12,552 nucleotides of DNA from an uncultured Pseudomonadales bacterium (lineage in GTDB: Bacteria; Pseudomonadota; Gammaproteobacteria; Pseudomonadales; Cellvibrionaceae). The stretch is from assembly GCA_938048505.1 (NCBI GenBank), contig CALIUX010000139.1, positions 1-12,552 of the forward strand, in the 5' to 3' direction. Positions 6,434 to 12,552 of this stretch are shown here, in pieces. The number at the start of each line of letters is the position of its first letter. Positions within the stretch are counted from its first letter, which is position 1. The position numbers and the translations under genes were made by a program. The notes under the pieces were generated by a model. That model saw only the letters and a program-made list of their open reading frames with translations, did no database searches and was not told the DNA's origin.

Positions 6434-8797
6434 ATGGTTGCAAAAACAATAAAAAAACGCGAATGCAAAATGGTTATGAAAGCATCGGCGGTCATGCTGG
6501 CGGCGGCAGTTGCCGCAGCATGTAGTCATGTCGATCGAGAAGGCACAACAGTTAAAAGCCTCGTAGAACATGCATCCAAAACCTCAGAGCCTACCTTACT
6601 GCAGCCACTCATTCAGTTGGAAAGCACACAGCAGCAAGAGTGGCTAAAAGCAGAAGAAGCGCGTTTTGAGTTAAAACCCTCATCAGGCCATACCCAGCTC
6701 ACAATGACATTTTCGCCCGATGTAAATACCTCCCGCGTGCATATTACGCCACCTAATGGTTGGGACTTATCGGCGCACCCTGAATCACACATCGCATTTG
6801 AAGTCGAAAACCATGAAGATGTGTCAACACACTTCTACGTCATGAATAAAGACCCGCAGGGCAATAGCCAGGCGCGTTCATTGAGCTTGCCTGCACATTA
6901 CAAAGGTACGGTGTACATCCCGTTGCGTGGTAAGCAGGCCGAAACAGACATCGGCTTTTGGGGCGATGCAGAGCCTTGGGAAACATCAGAAAAGATGATG
7001 ATCTGGCGATCTTGGCGAGGAGAATATGATCGCACAGCGCTGTCTTCATTAGTTTTTTATTCAATTGGTATTTTAGAAGAAAAGACAATCAGTGTTTCAA
7101 ATATTCGTTTGCGCAAAAACCCCTCTCCCAATGCTAATTGGCTAACGGGCTTGGTCGATAAATTTGGCCAGAATGCAAAAGAAGACTACCCAATTAAGAT
7201 TCATTCAGAAAAGGAATTGAAATTAGCGGCTCAAAAAGAGCTCGCAGAGCTTGCTGCTTCTAAGGGTGTAGGCGATCGATCACAGTATGGGGGTTACGCA
7301 AAAGGGCCAAAGCTGAAAGCCACAGGTTATTTCCGTACTGAAAAAGTCGATGGTAAGTGGTGGATGGTTGACCCTGAAGGCTATCTCTTTTTCTCTCATG
7401 GCCCTGCAAATGTTCGTATGGCTAATTTAACGACATTAACTGGTGTGGATTTTAAAGATCCTAACGTGCGTATTGTTAAAAAAGGTGAGATGACGCCAGA
7501 AGATTCAATGGGCATTATTAAAGTGCCCGATTCAACGCGTGAAACGCGTTACATCACCCTGCCTGAGCGTCATAACTTATTTGAGTGGCTACCTAGTTAT
7601 GATGACCCCTTAGCTGAGCATTACAGCTATCGTCGTTCAACTCACAAAGGCCCTATTGAGCACGGTGAAACATTCAGTTTTTATCGCGCTAACTTAGAGC
7701 GTCGTTATGGCCAGACCTCGCCTGAGTCGTATGTGAAAAAATGGGAAGAAGTAACGCTTGCGCGAATGAAAGATTGGGGGTTCACGTCTTTTGGTAACTG
7801 GGTTGACCCGGCTTTTTACGAATACAAACAGGTGCCTTATTTTGCCAATGGTTGGATTATTGGCGATTTCCAAACCTTGTCTGGCTACGAGAATCACTGG
7901 GGCTTAATGCCTGATCCCTTTGACCCCGTTTTTGCCGAGCGTGCGCGGCTAACCATCGAAAAAATTGCTGACGATGTCAAACGTTCGCCTTGGTGTGTAG
8001 GTATTTTTATCGATAACGAAAAAAGCTGGGGTGAACGCGAAGGGACGGTTCCACAGCGCTACGGCGTGATTTTGGATGCGTTATCAAAAGATGCTCAATC
8101 CAGTCCCGCTAAAAAAGCCTTTAGTCGTCACTTACGTCAGCAATATCAGACTATTAGCCAGCTCAATTCAGCTTGGGGGACGCATATTGGATCGTGGGCT
8201 GAGCTTGATCGAGGTGTCACATTTAAGACCTTTACGGATCAGCATGTAGCCGATTTATCTAAAATGCTAGAGCGCTTGGGCGAGCAGTATTTCACGGTTG
8301 TACACAATACCCTAGAGCGCACATTGCCTAACCATTTGTATATGGGAGCAAGAATGGCAAACTGGGGTATGCCCGATGAAATTATTAAAGCGTCTTTAGC
8401 ATATTCTGATGTATTGAGTTTTAATATTTACGAAGAAGGCATGCAGCCTAAGCACTGGGGCTTTTTAGATGAAGTTGATTTGCCCGTAGTGATTGGCGAA
8501 TTTCATATTGGCTCAACTGATGGCACAGGCTTTTTACAACCTGGTATTGTGCATGCAGCCAACCCAAAAGATCGTGCGCAAATGTATAAAGACTATATGC
8601 ATAGCTTGCTTGAAAAGCCTTATATGGTTGGCGCACATTGGTTCCAATATGTTGATGAGCCTGTATCAGGCCGAGCGTTTGATGGCGAGAATGCCAATAT
8701 TGGTTTTGTGACGGGTACTGACATTCCTTACCCTGAGATGATCTCAGCGGTGAAAGAAGTTATGACAGATATTTATCCAAAGCGTTACGGTAAATAA
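6434..8797 (+). CDS. GH50-family beta-agarase, predicted lipoprotein
   Basis: 787 residues, the usual size for glycoside hydrolase family 50, whose members cleave beta-1,4 bonds in agarose to release neoagaro-oligosaccharides or neoagarobiose. A basic N-terminus and an Ala-rich hydrophobic stretch end in AAAC, with Cys30 as likely lipidation site, suggesting a cell-surface or periplasmic membrane anchor. Residues of roughly 65-230 form a beta-rich N-terminal domain. The TIM-barrel part begins near GYFRTEKVDGKWWMVDPEG (299-316) and carries the family blocks FGNWVDPAFY, NGWIIGDF, FIDNEKSWG and VVIGEFHIG. By comparison with characterised GH50 enzymes, Glu529 is the probable acid/base and Glu689 the nucleophile. 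AGGAAGG at 6422-6428, five bases before the ATG, fixes the start. No dockerin or carbohydrate-binding module is visible. Confidence 0.9.
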   Translation: MVAKTIKKRECKMVMKASAVMLAAAVAAACSHVDREGTTVKSLVEHASKTSEPTLLQPLIQLESTQQQEWLKAEEARFELKPSSGHTQLTMTFSPDVNTSRVHITPPNGWDLSAHPESHIAFEVENHEDVSTHFYVMNKDPQGNSQARSLSLPAHYKGTVYIPLRGKQAETDIGFWGDAEPWETSEKMMIWRSWRGEYDRTALSSLVFYSIGILEEKTISVSNIRLRKNPSPNANWLTGLVDKFGQNAKEDYPIKIHSEKELKLAAQKELAELAASKGVGDRSQYGGYAKGPKLKATGYFRTEKVDGKWWMVDPEGYLFFSHGPANVRMANLTTLTGVDFKDPNVRIVKKGEMTPEDSMGIIKVPDSTRETRYITLPERHNLFEWLPSYDDPLAEHYSYRRSTHKGPIEHGETFSFYRANLERRYGQTSPESYVKKWEEVTLARMKDWGFTSFGNWVDPAFYEYKQVPYFANGWIIGDFQTLSGYENHWGLMPDPFDPVFAERARLTIEKIADDVKRSPWCVGIFIDNEKSWGEREGTVPQRYGVILDALSKDAQSSPAKKAFSRHLRQQYQTISQLNSAWGTHIGSWAELDRGVTFKTFTDQHVADLSKMLERLGEQYFTVVHNTLERTLPNHLYMGARMANWGMPDEIIKASLAYSDVLSFNIYEEGMQPKHWGFLDEVDLPVVIGEFHIGSTDGTGFLQPGIVHAANPKDRAQMYKDYMHSLLEKPYMVGAHWFQYVDEPVSGRAFDGENANIGFVTGTDIPYPEMISAVKEVMTDIYPKRYGK

Positions 8798-8806
8798 GAC
8801 CATGAG

Positions 8807-8832
8807 TACTACCGCCTGCGAGGGCGGTAGTA
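8807..8832. terminator. 10-bp perfect hairpin between convergent agarase and yegD genes
   Basis: TACTACCGCC (8807-8816) and GGCGGTAGTA (8823-8832) pair perfectly around the loop TGCGAG, ten bases after the agarase stop. No U tract follows on either strand, so it may act as a transcript-end stabiliser or as a poor bidirectional terminator. Confidence 0.6.
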
Positions 8833-8925
8833 TACAACTAGATTGAGTAAAGCTAGTGAGGCAGCTAGGTTTTACGGCTATTTAATAAACGGTAATAACA
8901 ATGCAATTGCCGTGTATTAACACAG

Positions 8926-10326
8926 CTACGCAAAGCACTTTTGAGCCCAGTGGGTGAGCCCATTGACCACGCTGCCAAAGTGATCTCCATCAACAACAGG
9001 AATATCTTTTAAAAAGGCTTGAACGGCTTGCCTTACAACGGGTGATTGTCCGCTACCGCCGGTAATGAAGACTGCATCGGGCTGGCTTTGTGCTTGTTGT
9101 AATGTCTCATCCAGTAAGCTGATGATTTGTTGTAAGGGTCGCGTGATAGCCGCCGTGAAATCATCGACTGAAATATTAGTTTCTAAGCCTGATTCAAGGT
9201 AGTCCAACGCGGTATTGCAGTGTGTATTGAGGGATAAATCGATTTTGGTCTGTTCGCAGCTTTTGATAACTGCAAAGTTTTTTTGCTCTTCCAATAATGT
9301 CAGTAAACGTTGTGTTTTAAGCGGTGCTTTGGCTTGAGATTGCAAAGCCGTAATTTCTCGATGTGTGAGCGTACTATAAAACTGCTTTTGGGCATTCACA
9401 TCATTAATGCGTACGGCATTTAAAAAATATTTAGCTGGGATGGGTAGGCCATCTTTTGTTTCTGAGCCCATACCTAAAAGCGGCATGATGGAATGGGCTG
9501 CCAATGCAATATCTAAGTCATTCCCGCCAATGCGAATACCCGTATGTGCGATGACCTGCTCGGTACGGTCCAACTTGTCTTTATAGCTTGGCCCCATGTG
9601 CATAATCGTGCAGTCAGATGTACCCCCGCCAATGTCCAATACCAGTACTAATTGGTCTTTAGGTAACGATTGTTCAAAGGCTAAGCCGGCTGCAAGGGGC
9701 TCATACAAAAACTCAATATTCTGATAGCCGCAGCGCTTCGCAGCGCGCGTTAGTAAGTCAATGGCTTGTTTATTCCCTTTAGCGCTATCTAGGTTAGAAA
9801 AATTAACTGGCCGCCCAATGACGACATCGGTTGGTTGGGAGGCCGTATGCGCTATACATTGCTGGTTAGCGTGTAGCATCATGGCTGCAACAATATCCTC
9901 AAAAAAGTCGAGATGCCCTTGAGAAAGCCCCGTTGCACCTAAAAATGATTTGGGTGACTTAGCAAAAAAGCCTTCCTGAGGAGCTTGCTGATATTCAGCC
10001 ATGGCTTGATGACCAAAATGAGTGAGAACCTCATCGTTTGGTATACCTTGTGAGAGTCTAAATTGCTGTGCCAGTGTTAACTGTCCCTTGCGGGCTTGGC
10101 AAAAATCCGCCTTGTCTTGAGTCGCTGAGATGTGCTGGCTGACGTATTCCACAATGGATTCGCGCGACTCGGAATACACCAGTGAAGGTAAATAGGGAGT
10201 AGGTTGGTTATTTTGCTTATCAAGCGGAATCAGTTGGATGGGGTGGTTCAGTTGCGAAGGTTGTGAAAGGGATTCAAAAACACCAATGGCACAATTTGAT
10301 GTGCCGTAATCAAAGCCGACTAACAT
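8926..10326 (-). CDS. yegD: YegD-type Hsp70/actin-fold protein (putative chaperone)
   Basis: 466 residues; E. coli YegD is about 450. The actin/Hsp70 ATPase signatures are all present: phosphate-1 loop GFDYGTSN (4-11), connect region LYEPLAAGLAFEQ (207-219), phosphate-2 loop LVLDIGGGTSDCTI (228-241) and adenosine motif FITGGSGQSPVVRQAV (420-435). The canonical Hsp70 substrate-binding domain and lid are absent and the chain ends soon after the adenosine motif, as in YegD. It has no signal peptide, so it should be cytoplasmic. Clients are unknown, and the chaperone role is assumed from the fold. A GAG about six bases before the ATG is a weak ribosome site. It is a single-gene unit, convergent with the agarase gene and divergent from the TPR-like gene. 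Confidence 0.92.
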   Translation of the reverse strand: MLVGFDYGTSNCAIGVFESLSQPSQLNHPIQLIPLDKQNNQPTPYLPSLVYSESRESIVEYVSQHISATQDKADFCQARKGQLTLAQQFRLSQGIPNDEVLTHFGHQAMAEYQQAPQEGFFAKSPKSFLGATGLSQGHLDFFEDIVAAMMLHANQQCIAHTASQPTDVVIGRPVNFSNLDSAKGNKQAIDLLTRAAKRCGYQNIEFLYEPLAAGLAFEQSLPKDQLVLVLDIGGGTSDCTIMHMGPSYKDKLDRTEQVIAHTGIRIGGNDLDIALAAHSIMPLLGMGSETKDGLPIPAKYFLNAVRINDVNAQKQFYSTLTHREITALQSQAKAPLKTQRLLTLLEEQKNFAVIKSCEQTKIDLSLNTHCNTALDYLESGLETNISVDDFTAAITRPLQQIISLLDETLQQAQSQPDAVFITGGSGQSPVVRQAVQAFLKDIPVVDGDHFGSVVNGLTHWAQKCFA

Positions 10327-10598
10327 AAAAGACTCATGACCTGTTTAGGTTCTAGTAAATAAAATATATTGGGTAATGCGCTAGGTAGGTTGATATGGAA
10401 TATCTTGGTATGGATCGTGTTGATCTATTTGCATTAACATTCATATCAGCGTTAACTTGCTGGATTGTAGAAAGTGACAATCGTCATGAAAAGAGATTAC
10501 ACCTTACAATTATTTTTTTGCTCTCTTTTTTTCATAATGTGTTGGTAGCGTTTAAAACTGCCTCGTGGGGGCGGCGCTTAATCATTGAGGGTAGACTC
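10327..10598. other. intergenic region between yegD and TPR-like gene, possibly coding at its right end
   Basis: This stretch holds the promoter region of yegD (reading left). From 10395 it also stays open in the frame of the downstream gene for 68 codons. ATG 10395 has AGGTAGG five bases upstream. I treat it as noncoding leader because the downstream start encodes a clear signal peptide, but an N-terminal extension with two hydrophobic stretches is not excluded. Confidence 0.45.
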
Positions 10599-11312
10599 AT
10601 GGCATTACGAAAAAAACTTTCTTTTTTGACTGTAGGCTTATTAATAGGTTCTCTTTTTGTTGAGACAAGTCAGGCAGGCCCTGCTGAAATACATCAAATT
10701 GAGAGGGCATTTAACAGTGATACAGCCGATCGGCTGAGTGCATTAACTGAAACTTTGCAGGGGTATGATGCATTTATTGCGAATTACCGCTTATCAACCA
10801 AGTATTTCTACAGCAATCAGCGCTCGCAAGCAGCGAGTGTATTATCTCATTTGATTGAAATACTTCAACAGCATACTGATGCGAACCCAAACGATGCAGA
10901 AAGCACTGCATTACTCGCTAATGTTTATGGCTTTGCCATTAACGCTGAGCCTGCTAAAGCCGTTGTTTACGGCCCACGATCTAGTGCCTTAATGAAAAAA
11001 GCGTATGCAATGGAGCCGAATAACCCTATGGTTCTGCTGTGTAAGGCTACGATAGAATACCATACGCCTACGATGTTTGGGGGTAGCAAAGTGAAAGCAC
11101 AGAGTACGCTACAAAAGGCGTTATCTTTTTATCAATCTCACAAGCACTCTCCCCGCTATTGGGGGCATGATGACGCGACCATTTTGATGGGGCTAACGTT
11201 TTTAGAGCAGGGTGATGTCATGCAGGCGCGAAAATATTGGCAGCAGGCCGTATCGCTAGCGCCCGATAACCGCTGGGCAACATTTTTGTTAAACCAGCAT
11301 CCTAGTTTGTAA
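10599..11312 (+). CDS. exported TPR-like protein of unknown function
   Basis: 237 residues from the ATG at 10599. The N-terminus MALRKKLSFL, a hydrophobic core and SQA|G at 26/27 make a standard Sec signal peptide, so the product is periplasmic or secreted. The mature part is helical, with TPR-like helix pairs, most clearly DANPNDAESTALLANVYGFA, ALMKKAYAMEPNNPMVLLCK and the last repeat, FLEQGDVMQARKYWQQAVSLAPDN (an A-E-x-P/N-P pattern between helices). The segment TPTMFGGSKVKAQSTLQKAL interrupts two repeats. GAGG at 10587-10590, eight bases upstream, supports this start over the longer in-frame ATG at 10395. TPR proteins mediate protein contacts; the partner cannot be inferred, as no related genes adjoin. 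It ends with a strong terminator. Confidence 0.75.
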   Translation: MALRKKLSFLTVGLLIGSLFVETSQAGPAEIHQIERAFNSDTADRLSALTETLQGYDAFIANYRLSTKYFYSNQRSQAASVLSHLIEILQQHTDANPNDAESTALLANVYGFAINAEPAKAVVYGPRSSALMKKAYAMEPNNPMVLLCKATIEYHTPTMFGGSKVKAQSTLQKALSFYQSHKHSPRYWGHDDATILMGLTFLEQGDVMQARKYWQQAVSLAPDNRWATFLLNQHPSL

Positions 11313-11331
11313 ACTTATCTTTCTGAATTGC

Positions 11332-11363
11332 CTTGATGGCTCATAAGTCTATGGGCCATCAAG
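11332..11363 (+). terminator. Rho-independent terminator after the TPR-like gene
   Basis: CTTGATGGCTCATA and TATGGGCCATCAAG form a 14-bp stem with a single T-G wobble and loop AGTC (11346-11349), followed by CGGTTTTG. It lies 20 bases after the stop codon. The tail is short but the stem is strong. It may also slow transcripts coming from the lipoprotein gene on the other strand. Confidence 0.75.
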
Positions 11364-11440
11364 CGGTTTTGTACCTAAGATTTTATATTTAAAGCTTTAT
11401 GGCTAAGGTCTTAAAATAGTAATGCTCTCAAATGCTGTGA

Positions 11441-12286
11441 TTAGTTAACATTAACAGTGAAGAAGGTGTCATTTGGGCTAATTTCACCTGTTATGCCTTC
11501 TCCAATAGCGGGCCCCGGAGCCCTTGTGTAGGCAATGTTTAATATGAATCTCAATGTTCCTCCAGCTGAAGATTTTATCGATTTGGTTATATAGCTAAAA
11601 TCTCCATTCTGTATTCTTCCATCTGTAATAGCGGCAGATTCAACAACACTATTTTCGCTGCCAGTAACTTCTCCTTGGGCGTCCGTAGAAAATACTTCCA
11701 ATACGAGTTGAGCTACTCTACCTGTTTTTTCTGGATGCTCTATTCGGTAGCTATAGCTTATATCAAATCTATTCATAGAGTTCGCTGTTATAACTGATGG
11801 GCTGACATTAGAGATGCCCGTGGCGTTATCATTACAAACAGATGGGATGTCAGAAATTTTACTCAATGCAAATGTTGAGCTCTCAACACTGACATCGCCC
11901 ATACCAAGATCGTATTGATCTTCTAAAGTAACTATTAGCTCACTGCCGCTAAGTTCATAAATCTCCTTTCTGGGAAAGGATTCTTCAGCGGTGACCCGCT
12001 CAAAATTGGTTGTGTTATTTTCATCTAATATTCTTATATTTATTGGGGAAAGAGCATAGCCGCTTGGCGTGCAATCGTAATCTGTTGCCATGCCGTTGCT
12101 ATCAATTGATATTAGATAAACATCCCCCACATCTCCTAAATCATCATCTTCGTCTGTCTCAGCGAATTCTCCGAACCATAAACCCGTTAACCCCTTCTCT
12201 TCTGGGGTATCTTTCGAATCAGAAGAACCGCTACAGCCGAAGCTAGAAAGAATGAAAAGTGAAAGTAATATGCTATAAAATTTCAT
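11441..12286 (-). CDS. unrecognised lipoprotein with two beta-rich segments
   Basis: 281 residues. The N-terminus MKFYSILLSLFILSSFGC followed by SGSSDSKD is a lipoprotein signal, with lipidation expected at Cys18, then a polar linker. Residues of about 32-152 start with GLWFGEF, carry an acidic loop ETDEDDDLGDVGD (43-55) that might bind calcium, and contain the only two other cysteines (Cys72, Cys151), a likely disulfide pair. Residues 156-281 are Ser/Thr-rich with alternating hydrophobics, suggesting an immunoglobulin-like beta domain. No enzyme motif is seen and I do not recognise the family. GAGGA stands ten bases before the ATG. It is likely attached to the inner leaflet of the outer membrane; function unknown. 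Its codon use is more AT-rich than that of the neighbouring agarase. Confidence 0.75.
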   Translation of the reverse strand: MKFYSILLSLFILSSFGCSGSSDSKDTPEEKGLTGLWFGEFAETDEDDDLGDVGDVYLISIDSNGMATDYDCTPSGYALSPINIRILDENNTTNFERVTAEESFPRKEIYELSGSELIVTLEDQYDLGMGDVSVESSTFALSKISDIPSVCNDNATGISNVSPSVITANSMNRFDISYSYRIEHPEKTGRVAQLVLEVFSTDAQGEVTGSENSVVESAAITDGRIQNGDFSYITKSIKSSAGGTLRFILNIAYTRAPGPAIGEGITGEISPNDTFFTVNVN

Positions 12287-12438
12287 AGATCTAAAATCCT
12301 CATTTATTTTAGGGTATTGATCTTTTGACTTTCTTGAGTTTGTATAGCATGTTATCGTTTTGGTGGTTTGTTTATTTTAATTAATTTTTTCTTGTTTTGT
12401 GGGTGGGCGAAAAAAAACAGTATTTTAAGTTGGCAGTG

Positions 12439-12552
12439 TTATTTTTGGCCGCTCAGTTCATACCTCATTGCGTATCGACGTAGTGATGTGGCTGACAAAA
12501 ACCTCTTCAGGCTCACCATCTTCTCATTTTTACTGGCATAATGTCGGCTCAT
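12439..12552 (-). CDS. possible C-terminal end of a minus-strand gene running off the right edge
   Basis: The frame read from 12552 down to the TAA at 12441-12439 is open for 37 codons and gives a basic peptide ending SATSLRRYAMRYELSGQK. It could be the tail of a gene beyond the window, or chance. No family is recognisable. The stretch between it and the lipoprotein start (12287-12438) is very AT-rich and shows no gene. Confidence 0.25.
   Translation of the reverse strand: MSRHYASKNEKMVSLKRFLSATSLRRYAMRYELSGQK

Noticed and set aside
5041..8797. Serine hydrolase and agarase as one agar-use operon
   Set aside because: The 136-base gap holds a possible promoter, and nothing links the hydrolase to agar chemistry.

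Overview
The window looks like chromosomal DNA of a Gram-negative, probably marine, agar-degrading gammaproteobacterium. The evidence is a GH50-type beta-agarase with a lipoprotein signal, three conserved genes found across Gammaproteobacteria (YjgR/HerA-like ATPase, YpfJ metalloprotease, YegD Hsp70-like protein), moderate GC content and ordinary Shine-Dalgarno sites. I cannot fix the genus from the sequence alone.

Layout. 1-929 (-) is the N-terminal two thirds or so of a YjgR-type ATPase, running off the left edge. A 299-base divergent intergenic region carrying a perfect operator-like palindrome separates it from ypfJ (1229-2140, +). Next comes what I read as a lone integron gene cassette: a GTTAGGC core at 2234-2240, a four-helix membrane protein gene (2258-2695, +), then a GCCTAAC core directly after the stop codon and a long imperfect stem-loop reaching about 2852. 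No integrase gene is in the window. Converging on the cassette is a 597-residue two-nuclease fusion (2853-4646, -), with an N-terminal EEP (DNase I-like) domain and a C-terminal endonuclease I domain. It has no cysteine and no visible signal peptide.

The region 4647-5040 holds six degenerate tandem 17-base repeats. Then follow two genes on +: a periplasmic serine hydrolase of the beta-lactamase/class C fold (5041-6297) and the GH50 agarase (6434-8797), whose own promoter may lie in the 136-base gap between them. A strong hairpin follows the agarase. The yegD-like gene (8926-10326, -) ends toward it. Divergent from yegD is a secreted TPR-like protein (10599-11312, +) with a 14-bp stem terminator. 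The last full gene is an unrecognised two-part lipoprotein (11441-12286, -). The right edge may hold the end of one more minus-strand gene.

How the parts work together. Most genes look like independent single-gene units rather than an operon. The clear biochemical role is attack on agar at the cell surface by the agarase. The cassette and the nuclease fusion form the accessory part of the window and are the most interesting stretch.
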